Of a stretch of DNA of 64,000 nt, positions 33,963 through 41,301 are shown one piece after another (positions within the stretch are counted from its first letter, which is position 1; every line of letters starts with the position of its first letter). Under the pieces are notes generated by a model. It was given only the letters and a program-made list of their open reading frames with translations, was not told where the DNA came from and did no database searches. Both the position numbers and the translations under genes were made by a program. The DNA is from DATARH01 sp050246595. Its GTDB lineage: Bacteria > Pseudomonadota > Alphaproteobacteria > ATCC43930 > CGMCC-115725. Location of the stretch: the NCBI GenBank assembly GCA_050246595.1, contig JBFWVT010000014.1, forward strand, positions 16,870-80,869. The letters are read 5' to 3'.

Positions 33963-34859
33963 TCAGCGCGGGCGGCTGCCGGGTTCGACGGTTTCGGCTT
34001 CGATCCGGTAATAGGCGTCGAGCCCGATCAGATCCTCGATCTCCTTGCGCACCGCGACAAATTCATCGTCGCCGATCCCGGTATAGCTGCCGGTCGCGAC
34101 GATCTCGCCGATCGCCTGCTTCATGAAATGCACGGCGACGCCCAGCATGATTTGTGCATCGATGCAGGCGCGGTAGCCCATGTCGCGCAATTCGTGCAAT
34201 GGCAGGATCGGGCGGCTGTCGCGATTGCCGCGGCTCTGCACCCAGACCAGCGGCACGGTCGAAAGACGCGCCGCCGCCTCGGCCTCCTCGCGGCTGCGCG
34301 GGAAGACGAGGCCAAGATCGGCCCCGACCTCGGCCGCTTCATTGACGCGCCGCATCGCCTCATCGAGACCGAATTCGCGGCACGTATCGCTGCGCGCGAT
34401 GATCACGAAATCGGGGTCGGTCTCGTCGCGCTGACGGCAGGCGTATTTGATTTTCGCGACAAACTCGGCGAGCGGGATCGCATGCACCTGATAGGCGTGA
34501 TAATGCGCCCGCTTCGGGTAGAGCTGGTCCTCGATATGGATGCCGGCGACCCCGGCGGCGGCGAATTCGCGCACTGTGCGCATCGTGTGCAGCGGCTCGC
34601 CGAACCCGGCCCCGGCATCGGCGATCAGCGGCACCGACACCGCGCGCGCCACCTCGCCGGCGATGCGCACCTGCTCGTCCATTGTCAACAACGGTTCGCT
34701 GATCGCACGCGAGGCGCCGCTGACATACCCGCCGGTATAGACCAGCTTTGTGCCGGCGGCCTCGGCGAGGCGGCCTTCGAGCGGCGTCGCGGCCGAGGGC
34801 ATGTAGAGAAACTCACCCGATGCGAGCAGTTCGCGCAGCCGCCGTGTCTTCGCGATCAT
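33963..34859 (-). CDS. Isocitrate lyase / PEP mutase superfamily enzyme
   Basis: A 298-residue TIM-barrel protein. The N terminus has RLRELLASGEFLYMPSAATPLEGRLAEAAG, typical of 2-methylisocitrate lyase/PEP mutase enzymes. The metal-binding region reads VPLIADAGAGFGEP in place of the usual DADTGYG. The loop after HIEDQLYPKRAHYHAYQV replaces the KKCGH of isocitrate lyase, so it is probably not an isocitrate lyase; a carbon-carbon lyase or oxaloacetate hydrolase-like role is more likely. FVIIARSDTCREFGLDEAM is conserved. It begins 20 bases after the end of the GYD gene on the same strand. Confidence 0.83.
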   Translation of the reverse strand: MIAKTRRLRELLASGEFLYMPSAATPLEGRLAEAAGTKLVYTGGYVSGASRAISEPLLTMDEQVRIAGEVARAVSVPLIADAGAGFGEPLHTMRTVREFAAAGVAGIHIEDQLYPKRAHYHAYQVHAIPLAEFVAKIKYACRQRDETDPDFVIIARSDTCREFGLDEAMRRVNEAAEVGADLGLVFPRSREEAEAAARLSTVPLVWVQSRGNRDSRPILPLHELRDMGYRACIDAQIMLGVAVHFMKQAIGEIVATGSYTGIGDDEFVAVRKEIEDLIGLDAYYRIEAETVEPGSRPR

Positions 34860-34879
34860 TGGCTTCTCTCCGAACGGTC

Positions 34880-35173
34880 TCAGCCGAGCGAATGAATTAT
34901 CTCGCGATACGCGGCCTCGGGGAAAGCCTTCAAGGTACGCGTCCGCACCGACCCCATTTGCGCCAGCACCAGCGAGAAACGCGCCGCGACGGCGTCGTCG
35001 GGCGCCTCGTAAACCAGCACCAGATCGTACTCGCCGAGAGTCATATAGATCGATCGAAACTCGCCGCCCATTTCTCGCAGCGATTTCTTGGCCGCTTCAA
35101 GCCGGCGCGGCGACTCCTTGACGTTGCGGGCGCCTTGGTCGGTCCAATTCGCAAGCATCACGTAGGTCGGCAC
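34880..35173 (-). CDS. GYD-domain (DUF3303-like) small protein
   Basis: A 97-residue protein from a GTG at 35173 with GGGGAGG seven bases upstream; a TTG five codons earlier is less likely. The sequence has PTYVMLANWTDQGARNVKES at the start and GEYDLVLVYEAPDDAVAARF, the GYD motif region. These small ferredoxin-fold dimeric proteins have no established biochemical role. Placed just upstream of the PEP mutase-like gene on the same strand. Confidence 0.85.
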   Translation of the reverse strand: MPTYVMLANWTDQGARNVKESPRRLEAAKKSLREMGGEFRSIYMTLGEYDLVLVYEAPDDAVAARFSLVLAQMGSVRTRTLKAFPEAAYREIIHSLG

Positions 35174-35246
35174 GACGAACCTCCCCAAGCGGCGGGCGAG
35201 CCGGCGTTTTCAGGCCGCGCTCACCGGATATTGGAGCGAAGTTGCA

Positions 35247-35321
35247 CGAGATTGCTTCGCTGCGCTCGCAATGACACAAAGACTTGTCATTGCGAGGAGC
35301 GCATGCGACGAAGCAGTCTCG
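35247..35321. repeat. Inverted-repeat intergenic element (copy 1)
   Basis: GAGATTGCTTCGCTGCGCTC plus GCAATGAC on the left is partly repeated, inverted, on the right (GTCATTGCGAGGAGCGCATG, then CGAAGCAGTCTCG). A second copy with the same left arm is at 50023-50100. The RNA would form a long hairpin between the DUF3501 and GYD genes. Confidence 0.88.
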
Positions 35322-35380
35322 GGCGGCGCTCTCCAGTCGGTCGAAACCGATCGCTACTCTAATCTGCGCGCCGGACCGGT

Positions 35381-35986
35381 CTAGTCGAAATCCTCGGCGA
35401 GCGCGGCGCGGACCGGCTCGGGGATTGTCGCCATATGCCCGTAATTTGCGTGGTCAAACCCGACCAGCACGCGAGCGCCGGGCACCTTGAACGCGGCGGC
35501 CTGCTCCGGCGAGAACGGGAACCGCAGAAACTGGACCGATGACGCCTTGCCGTCCGGGTTCGTGTTCTCGCGGGTCGGATCGGCCTCGCCGCGAACCCTG
35601 TCGCCGCCGATCTCGATAAAGGCGTGGTCCTCGATGCCGCCGAGCCGGGTCAGCTCGCGCGCGCGTCGGGCCGGATCCTCGATCTCGAACATGACCGTCG
35701 CGACCAGTTCGCTGCCCTGCGGAATCAGGGGGTTATAGGCGGTGAGTTCATCCTCGATCTGAGCTTCGCCGCCCTTTTCGATGTACAGCATCTCTTGGAC
35801 CTGCTGCCACATCGTGTCGAAATTCTCGAAATAGAATGTCGCGAACGGGCCGATCTCGACCCGCCGTCGCTTCTTGATCTCGGAAATCTCGGCGCGGCGT
35901 TGCCGCCGGACCTTTGCGTATTCGTCGAGCGGCAGGATATCGGCGCGGGTCAACCGTCGCCGCGGTTTGGATTGAGAGGGGTTCAT
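35381..35986 (-). CDS. DUF3501-family protein
   Basis: A 201-residue protein (ATG at 35986; a GTG one codon earlier overlaps the previous stop). It shows RRRVEIGPFATFYFENFDTM and QVQEMLYIEKGGEAQIEDEL, which I recognise as DUF3501; RLGGIEDHAFIEIGG and FPFSPEQAAAFK follow. Function is not known. In alphaproteobacteria this family is commonly placed with an HdrD-like Fe-S protein and rubrerythrin, exactly as here. The start shares a base with the HdrD-like stop (TGATG), so the two proteins are produced together. A role in peroxide or iron-sulfur handling is inference from neighbours. Confidence 0.85.
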   Translation of the reverse strand: MNPSQSKPRRRLTRADILPLDEYAKVRRQRRAEISEIKKRRRVEIGPFATFYFENFDTMWQQVQEMLYIEKGGEAQIEDELTAYNPLIPQGSELVATVMFEIEDPARRARELTRLGGIEDHAFIEIGGDRVRGEADPTRENTNPDGKASSVQFLRFPFSPEQAAAFKVPGARVLVGFDHANYGHMATIPEPVRAALAEDFD

Positions 35987-37365
35987 CACGTCCTCGCGGC
36001 AGGTTCAGCGCTCGCTTTGGCGCCAGGGGCGATACCATAGGCGCGCGCGAGCAGTTCGATCGGGTGTTCGGGGCGGCCCGGCAGCGATTCGTCATTTGCC
36101 TGCATCTGCATTCCTTGTAGGATGTGCATCGCGGCGAGCGGGCATTCCGAGGCAAGATGCGGCTTCGGATCGCGCAGCGCCTGGCGGAAGACGGGCCGGC
36201 CGACCTTTAGCGCGGTCTCGAAATTGCCTTTCATGACTCCCCACGAGCCGCCGTGACCCGAGCAGCGCTCGATGACGCTGACCGGTGTCTCGGGAATGAG
36301 GCGCAGCATCTCGGTCGCCTTCTGGCCCATGTTCTGGGCGCGCGCGTGGCAGGCGATATGCAGCGTGACACCGCCATCGAGCGGTTCCAGACCGGGCGCC
36401 AGCCCCTCGTTGCGGGCGATATCGACGATGTATTCGGCGGCGTCGAACGTGGCATCGGCCAGTTTCCTGACGGCGGGGTCCTCCGGCGCGATCAGCGGCC
36501 ACTCGAATTTGAACATCAGCGCGCAGGAGGGCACCAGCGCGACGATGTCGTAACCCTGATCGATATAGGGAGCGAGCGCCGTGGCGACCTCGTGCGCCGA
36601 CTCGGCAACCTTGGCGAGATCGCCCGCTTCGAGCTGCGGCATGCGGCAGCAGCCGGGATAAACAACCTGCGTTTCGACCCCGTTGCGCGCGAGCACGGCC
36701 TGCATCGCCTCGCCGATGCTCGGATTGTTGTAGTTGACAAAACAGGTGGCATAGAGCACGGCCTTGCGCCCGGCGGCGGGAGCACTCGCATCCACCTCCG
36801 GCGGGTTGCGGCGGGCGCGCGCGACAAACGTGCGGCCGTTATACCTGGGTAGCTCCGCGTTGCGATCGACATCGGTGACCCGTTCGAGGAGCGGCCGGGT
36901 CAGCCGATTGTCGCGACTGCTGCCCCAATTGGCCAGCGGGGCGACAAGGCGCGCGAGCGTTCCGTTTCGGTCGGTCTTGCCGAGTTCGCCGCGCGCCCAG
37001 CGCACGCGTCCTTCCTTATGTTCGACGGCGCGGTAGCGCAGCATCACATGCGGGAAATCGAGATCGAATTCATGCGGCGGCACATACGGACATTTTGTCA
37101 TGAAGCACATGTCGCACAGCGTGCAGGCGTCCGCGACCTGCTGGTATTCGGCGACCGGCACCCCGTCGAGCTCGCCGGTCGGCGAGTTGTCGATCAGCTC
37201 GAACAGGCGCGGGAAGGCATCGCACAAATTGAAGCAGCGTCGGCAGCCGTGACAGATATCGAAGATGCGGCGCATCTCCGCCTCGGTCTTCTCCCGGTCG
37301 GTGAAATCGGGATCCTGCCACCGGATCACGTGACGCGTCGGCGCGTCGAGACTGCCTTCCCGCAT
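35986..37365 (-). CDS. HdrD/GlpC-like iron-sulfur oxidoreductase (two [4Fe-4S] plus CCG domains)
   Basis: A 459-residue protein. Two ferredoxin-type clusters are visible: FDICHGCRRCFNLCDAFPRL and ACTLCDMCFMTKCPYVPPHE. CCG-type cysteine-rich domains follow: VVYPGCCRMPQLEAGDL and IERCSGHGGSWGVMKG, with ACHARAQNMG between them. Such proteins transfer electrons in membrane or soluble heterodisulfide reductase-like and glycerol-3-phosphate dehydrogenase complexes; here no flavin subunit is encoded nearby. It lies 11 bases after the Dps remnant and overlaps DUF3501. Together with rubrerythrin it could form a peroxide-reducing chain, but this is inference. Confidence 0.87.
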   Translation of the reverse strand: MREGSLDAPTRHVIRWQDPDFTDREKTEAEMRRIFDICHGCRRCFNLCDAFPRLFELIDNSPTGELDGVPVAEYQQVADACTLCDMCFMTKCPYVPPHEFDLDFPHVMLRYRAVEHKEGRVRWARGELGKTDRNGTLARLVAPLANWGSSRDNRLTRPLLERVTDVDRNAELPRYNGRTFVARARRNPPEVDASAPAAGRKAVLYATCFVNYNNPSIGEAMQAVLARNGVETQVVYPGCCRMPQLEAGDLAKVAESAHEVATALAPYIDQGYDIVALVPSCALMFKFEWPLIAPEDPAVRKLADATFDAAEYIVDIARNEGLAPGLEPLDGGVTLHIACHARAQNMGQKATEMLRLIPETPVSVIERCSGHGGSWGVMKGNFETALKVGRPVFRQALRDPKPHLASECPLAAMHILQGMQMQANDESLPGRPEHPIELLARAYGIAPGAKASAEPAART

Positions 37366-37376
37366 CGGTTTCTCCG

Positions 37377-37762
37377 CTATTGGACGTGCGCTTCGAGGAA
37401 CCGTAACGCCTTGTCGAGCGCACGCGAAAAGGCGGTGAATATATCGGCCGTGTCGGCGTCGCCGGCCGCATCGATTTCCTCGATCGCGCCGCGAACCGAC
37501 TTGGCGATCCCCGCATACCGGTCGATCAATGCCGCCAGATGGTCCTGCTGCGCCTGGATGTCGGTTGGGTAGGGGGCGAGGCTTGTCGCGCCCACGACCG
37601 CCTGCACCGTTCCAAGCGCGATACCGCCGAGCTGCACCACCCGTTCGGCCATCGTATCGACATGCGTGTCGATTTCGCTGCGAAAACTGTCGATCATCTC
37701 ATGAAGGGCAATGAAATTAGGCCCCTTGAGGTTCCAATGCGCCTGCTTTGTCAGCAGCGCGC
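37377..37762 (-). pseudogene. dps: Dps/ferritin-like protein lacking its N terminus
   Basis: From about 37762 the frame reads ALLTKQAHWNLKGPNFIALH, then IDTHVDTMAERVVQLGG, closely matching Dps, including the ferroxidase His (QAHWN) and the HVDTMAER segment. The first roughly 25 residues of a normal Dps are missing. The open frame continues to a TTG at 37832, but that part (MGPRARKRELSRPSHF) is not Dps-like and coincides with the rubrerythrin terminator hairpin. No ATG or ribosome site precedes the Dps-like part. It is therefore a 5'-deleted gene, or possibly a fragment expressed by readthrough. Confidence 0.7.
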
Positions 37763-37783
37763 ATTGAGGGATTGCTGTCCCGC

Positions 37784-37822
37784 AAAAATGCGAAGGGCGC
37801 GAAAGCTCCCGCTTCCGCGCCC
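37784..37822 (-). terminator. Hairpin terminator after rubrerythrin
   Basis: On the minus strand GGGCGCG-G-AAGC pairs with GCTT-T-CGCGCCC around a GGGA loop (37795-37822), a stem of about 12 pairs with one G-T. A run of five T follows at 37788-37784 after six bases. The spacing before the T-run is longer than ideal. Confidence 0.65.
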
Positions 37823-37861
37823 TCGGTCCCAACGACCGAAACTCGCCCCGAGTTGCGTGGA

Positions 37862-38281
37862 CTAGGCCAGTGTGTCGAGGGCGCGCTGAAAACGGCCGGC
37901 ATGCGACTTCTCGGCCTTTGCCAGCGTTTCGAACCAGTCGGCGATTTCGTCGAAGCCCTCCTGGCGGGCGGTGCGCGCCATACCCGGATACATATCGGTA
38001 TATTCGTGCGTCTCGCCGGCGATCGCGGCCTTCAGATTGTCCGCGGTGGCGCCGATCGGCTGGCCGGTCGCCGGGTCGCCGACCTCTTCGAGAAATTCAA
38101 GATGACCGTGCGCATGGCCGGTCTCGCCCTCGGCGGTCGAGCGGAACACGGCCGACACATCGTTGTATCCTTCGACATCGGCCTTCTGCGCAAAATAAAG
38201 ATAGCGGCGGTTGGCTTGGCTCTCGCCGGCAAACGCTGCTTTCAGATTTTCCTCGGTCTTCGAACCCTTCAGAGACGCCAT
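37862..38281 (-). CDS. Rubrerythrin-family diiron protein
   Basis: The ATG at 38281 with GGAGGGAAGC upstream gives 139 residues. The four-helix ferritin-like domain carries two E-x2-H-type diiron sets: NLKAAFAGESQANRRYLYFA ... AEGETGHAHGHLEFL and NLKAAIAGETHEYTDMYPGM ... LAKAEKSHAGRF. No C-terminal rubredoxin (CxxC) is present, so it is the short sulerythrin-like type, which reduces hydrogen peroxide using an external electron donor. The nearby HdrD-like protein is a candidate donor. The promoter and an Irr-box lie directly upstream (38376-38428), suggesting iron-dependent control. Confidence 0.93.
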   Translation of the reverse strand: MASLKGSKTEENLKAAFAGESQANRRYLYFAQKADVEGYNDVSAVFRSTAEGETGHAHGHLEFLEEVGDPATGQPIGATADNLKAAIAGETHEYTDMYPGMARTARQEGFDEIADWFETLAKAEKSHAGRFQRALDTLA

Positions 38282-38375
38282 GCTTCCCTCCATGCTGCTC
38301 GGGCGGACGTAGGGCGGCGCAAATCCTCGGAAGCCTGCCGCCTCACGCTCCCGGCCACCTGATGCCGACCTGCTA

Positions 38376-38404
38376 TGTATAGGAACTCGCGAGGCGCGAG
38401 TCAA
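38376..38404 (-). promoter_or_regulatory. Sigma70-type promoter of the rubrerythrin gene
   Basis: Read on the minus strand, TTGACT (38404-38399) and TATACA (38381-38376) are separated by exactly 17 bases. This is close to the consensus and lies 95 bases upstream of the rubrerythrin start. Confidence 0.7.
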
Positions 38405-38409
38405 CGGTG

Positions 38410-38428
38410 TTTAGAATGATTCTAATTT
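38410..38428. promoter_or_regulatory. Irr-box / iron control element
   Basis: TTTAGAATGATTCTAATTT contains the perfect dyad TTAGAA-TGA-TTCTAA, matching the known Irr consensus TTTAGAA-N3-TTCTAAA except near the outer edge. It lies five bases upstream of the -35 box of the rubrerythrin promoter and overlaps the TAG stop of irr. Confidence 0.78.
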
Positions 38429-38862
38429 GAGGCGGAAGGAACCGCAAAATCACGGCGGATGCGGATGATCACATCGACGCGACGGATCTCGGCCCCCTCC
38501 GGCGGCTGCGGCAGCTCCCCGACCATGACCAGCTCGCCGGGAATATCCTGCAACTGGCCGGTCGATTCGCAGAAAAAATGATGGTGATCCGATACATTCG
38601 TATCGAAATACGACCGTCCCGGTTCGACGACCACCTCACGCAGCAATCCGGCAGCGGTGAATTGGTGCAGCGTATTGTAAACCGTCGCAAGCGAGACCCG
38701 GATAGAGCGCGCCTCGGCCTGGCCGTGCAGATGCTCGGCTGTTACATGACGGTCGCCGCTATCGAACAGCAGGCGCGCGAGGGCAAGGCGCTGCCGCGTC
38801 GGGCGCAACCCCGCCGCGCGCAGACGTTCCGCTATATTGGGGCAAGTCGACGGCAACTGCAT
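38422..38862 (-). CDS. irr: Irr-type Fur-family iron response regulator
   Basis: The ATG at 38862 gives 146 residues (MQLPSTCPNIAERLRAAGLR). It has LRPTRQRLALARLLFDSGDR and HVTAEHLHGQAE, then SLATVYNTLHQFTAAGLLRE, the DNA-binding region, and YFDTNVSDHHHFFCES, whose HHH motif is the haem/metal-binding signature of Irr. Irr represses or activates haem and iron genes and is degraded or inactivated by haem when iron is plentiful. The longer upstream frame to 38982 overlaps the end of the nitronate monooxygenase-like gene. No obvious haem regulatory Cys-Pro at the start. Its own stop lies within an Irr-box that controls the next gene. Confidence 0.9.
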   Translation of the reverse strand: MQLPSTCPNIAERLRAAGLRPTRQRLALARLLFDSGDRHVTAEHLHGQAEARSIRVSLATVYNTLHQFTAAGLLREVVVEPGRSYFDTNVSDHHHFFCESTGQLQDIPGELVMVGELPQPPEGAEIRRVDVIIRIRRDFAVPSASN

Positions 38863-38920
38863 GACGCTGATATGGGCGGTGGTTGCGGGAAATAAAGCGG
38901 TGCGATCGGCAAATACCCCG

Positions 38921-40318
38921 TCAATCGCCGGTCTGTACGCGCCCGACCAGCTCTTTGACGGTCGGAACATAGCCGTTCGCATAGAACGGATCGCTCGCGA
39001 AGCGGTAGGCGTTGTGTCCGGCGAACATCAGCTGGAACTCGACATCGTCGGAGTGGCGGATCGCCTGCAATGTCTTCTGGATGCAGAAACTGCGCGGGTC
39101 CGCTTTCTTGCCGGTCGAGCCCTGTTCATTTTGCGCCCAGTTCGAGAACTGACAGGTGCTGAGACACCCCATGCAGTTGATCTGATCGTTGCGGATTTCC
39201 AGCGCCTTTTCCGGCGTGACGAAGATCAGCGTCGCATCCGGTGTCCGCAACGCCTCGGTAAAGCCTTCGCCCACCCAGCGCGTTGCCGAATCCCGATCAT
39301 GCGGGGTCAGATACACCAGCCGGCCGCGGGCGCCGACATGAAACGGCGCGACATGCTCGCCGACTGGCTCGACCGCATAGGCGACCTGATGCTCCGAGCG
39401 CTGCTGCAGCTCATTCAAAAAGCCGTTGCGCACCGCTGACGAATAAAATCCGGTCGGGCTGAAGCGGTTGAGGTAAACATCGCCCTCGCGCAAGGTCAGC
39501 AGCCTGGCTTTCCAGGCGTCGGAAATCGGGCTCTCGCGGGTCAGCAGGGGTCTGGTGCCGAACTGGAACGCCACCGGACCCAGCTCCGGATTGTCGATCC
39601 AGTCCGCCCATTCGCGCAGATACCACACCCCGCCGGCCATAAAGATCGGCGTTTCGGCGAGCCCGAACTCGCTCATCAGCCCGCGCAACTCGCGCACTCG
39701 CGGATAGGGCGGTTCGGGTCGTTCCGGGTCCTCGCTGTTTGACAGACCGTTATGGCCGCCGGCCAGCCACGGGTCCTCGTAGACCACGCCGCCGAGCCAG
39801 TCCCGGAACTTGTGATAGGCACGTTTCCACAGCGCGCGAAACGCCCGCGCCGACGAGACGATCGGATAGTAATAGACGCCGTACCGCGCCGAAATCTCGG
39901 CGATCTTGTACGGCATGCCGGCGCCGCAGGTGACGCCGTGGATCAGACCGCGCGCCCCTTCGAGCACGCCGTGCAGCACCCGCTCGGCGGCGGCCATCTC
40001 CCACAGGACGTTCATGTGGATGCGGCCCTCGCCGTTGGAGCGCTCGTGCGCGACGCGCGCCTGCTGAATGCCGCCGGCGATCGCGTAGGCGATCAGCTCT
40101 TCGTGGCGTTCGCGCCTTGTGCGGCCGTAATAGACCTGCGGGATCAGGTCCCCGGTCTCGTTGTAGCTGTCGGCATTGACGCCGGAAAACGTGCCGACCC
40201 CGTCCGAGGCGGCCCAGGCCCCCGAACTCTCGCCGTTCGAGATCGAGATGCCCTTGCCGCCCTCGACGAGCGGCAGCACCTCGCGCCCCGAAATGAGGAT
40301 CGGATTAAGCGGCTTCAC
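38921..40318 (-). CDS. Nitronate monooxygenase / 2-nitropropane dioxygenase-like flavoprotein
   Basis: A 465-residue TIM-barrel flavoprotein starting with GTG at 40318 (overlapping the GDPD stop as GTGA). Family-like parts are LVEGGKGISISNGESSGAWA, GVTCGAGMPYKIAEISARYG, PIFMAGGVWYLREWADWIDN, and VAFQFGTRPLLTRESPISDAWK, where FMN-phosphate contacts are expected. The C-terminal 120 residues contain INCMGCLSTCQFSNW, a cysteine cluster that could bind iron-sulfur; this differs from ordinary nitronate monooxygenases. Substrate unknown. Its start is coupled to the GDPD gene. Confidence 0.8.
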   Translation of the reverse strand: MKPLNPILISGREVLPLVEGGKGISISNGESSGAWAASDGVGTFSGVNADSYNETGDLIPQVYYGRTRRERHEELIAYAIAGGIQQARVAHERSNGEGRIHMNVLWEMAAAERVLHGVLEGARGLIHGVTCGAGMPYKIAEISARYGVYYYPIVSSARAFRALWKRAYHKFRDWLGGVVYEDPWLAGGHNGLSNSEDPERPEPPYPRVRELRGLMSEFGLAETPIFMAGGVWYLREWADWIDNPELGPVAFQFGTRPLLTRESPISDAWKARLLTLREGDVYLNRFSPTGFYSSAVRNGFLNELQQRSEHQVAYAVEPVGEHVAPFHVGARGRLVYLTPHDRDSATRWVGEGFTEALRTPDATLIFVTPEKALEIRNDQINCMGCLSTCQFSNWAQNEQGSTGKKADPRSFCIQKTLQAIRHSDDVEFQLMFAGHNAYRFASDPFYANGYVPTVKELVGRVQTGD

Positions 40319-41157
40319 TGATGTGCTCCCTGAGGCGCGCGCGCGGTCTCCGGCGGCGCCGACGGTGTCGGCCGTGTCGCATCATCGGCCGCGCCGGCGT
40401 GCCAAATCATATCGGGCACGTCGGAGAAAACGGAAGTCACGCCCCATGCGAACAGCAGGCGCGCGCGCTCCGGGTTGTTCACCGTGTATGCCGTGACAAG
40501 ATAGCCGGAAGCGCGGATCTCGGCGACGCGCTGTGGCCGCAACCGTCGGTGATCGGCACCGATAACGACGACGCCGAGTTGCGCTGCGGTTTCCGCCCAG
40601 AAGCTCGGCACCGAGCGGAACAGCACGCCGCGTCGGGTCCGCGGTGCGAGATCGCGCAGCAGGTACAGTGCGCTCGGCAGAAAACTCGATACCAGCAGGG
40701 CCGGCATCGCCGAACCAAGCCGGTTGACGATATCGGCGACGGCGGCGGCGGTCGCGTACTCGCGGCCCCGGTCGGCCTTTATCTCGATATTGGTCCCGAG
40801 GCCAAGTTCGGCCGCAAGCGTCAGCGCTTCCTCCAGGGTGGGTATTTGCTCCCCGGCGAAAGCCGGACCGAACCAGCTTCCGGCGTCGCACTGCCGGATC
40901 GTCGCGAGGCTCTGCCCTGCCACCAACCCGGTGCGGTCGGTTGTGCGGTCGAGCCTTGTGTCGTGGCACAACACCAGCGCGCCGTCGGCGGTCAGCCGCA
41001 CGTCGAATTCGACCCAGGAGCAGCCAAGCGTCCTAGCGCGGCGCAGCCCGGTCAGCGTGTTTTCCGGCGCCCGCCCTGCCGCTCCGCGATGCCCGATCAC
41101 CGGCGGGAGTTTCAACGAGAGCGACGGCAGGCTGGAACCGGGATTTTGCAGGCTCAA
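40315..41157 (-). CDS. Glycerophosphodiester phosphodiesterase
   Basis: A 280-residue TIM-barrel enzyme that hydrolyses glycerophosphodiesters to glycerol-3-phosphate and an alcohol. The signature VIGHRGAAGRAPENTLTGLR carries the catalytic HR and E-N, WVEFDVRLTADGALVLCHD the second metal site (E-x-D) and catalytic His, and GTNIEIKADRGRE another metal ligand. The C-terminal ASGYLVTAYTVNNPERARLLFAWG is standard. The only starts are a TTG at 41157 or the GTG within PPVIGHRG, so the exact N terminus is uncertain. No signal peptide; it acts in the cytoplasm (UgpQ-like). Confidence 0.9.
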   Translation of the reverse strand: MSLQNPGSSLPSLSLKLPPVIGHRGAAGRAPENTLTGLRRARTLGCSWVEFDVRLTADGALVLCHDTRLDRTTDRTGLVAGQSLATIRQCDAGSWFGPAFAGEQIPTLEEALTLAAELGLGTNIEIKADRGREYATAAAVADIVNRLGSAMPALLVSSFLPSALYLLRDLAPRTRRGVLFRSVPSFWAETAAQLGVVVIGADHRRLRPQRVAEIRASGYLVTAYTVNNPERARLLFAWGVTSVFSDVPDMIWHAGAADDATRPTPSAPPETARAPQGAHQ

Positions 41158-41190
41158 AAGGCGACGTCCACGACGATAGCCAAAGAAGAC

Positions 41191-41273
41191 CGCGGTCCCG
41201 GCGGAAGCCGGGACCCACGCCTCAACGGTTTCACTGACAGCAACGTGAGTCCCGGCTTCCGCGGGGCCGGCTT
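41191..41273. repeat. Palindromic repeat pair between GDPD and pnp
   Basis: GGTCCCGGCGGAAGCCGGGA at about 41191 is a near-perfect dyad, followed by GTCCCGGCTTCCGCGGGG near 41250, an inverted relative of the same unit. This GTCCCGGCTTCCG type is familiar as a dispersed repeat in many alphaproteobacterial genomes. It fills most of the 144-base space between two genes read on the minus strand and may stabilise or terminate the pnp transcript. Confidence 0.75.
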
Positions 41274-41301
41274 TGACCGGGACTGCAAAATCTCTCCGAT
41301 A

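Noticed and set aside
33963..34859. Isocitrate lyase (aceA)
   Set aside because: It is far shorter than isocitrate lyase and lacks KKCGH; it fits the smaller PEP mutase/methylisocitrate lyase group.
35247..35321. CRISPR-like repeats
   Set aside because: Repeats in this window are inverted palindromes or direct tandem units without spacers; no cas genes are present.
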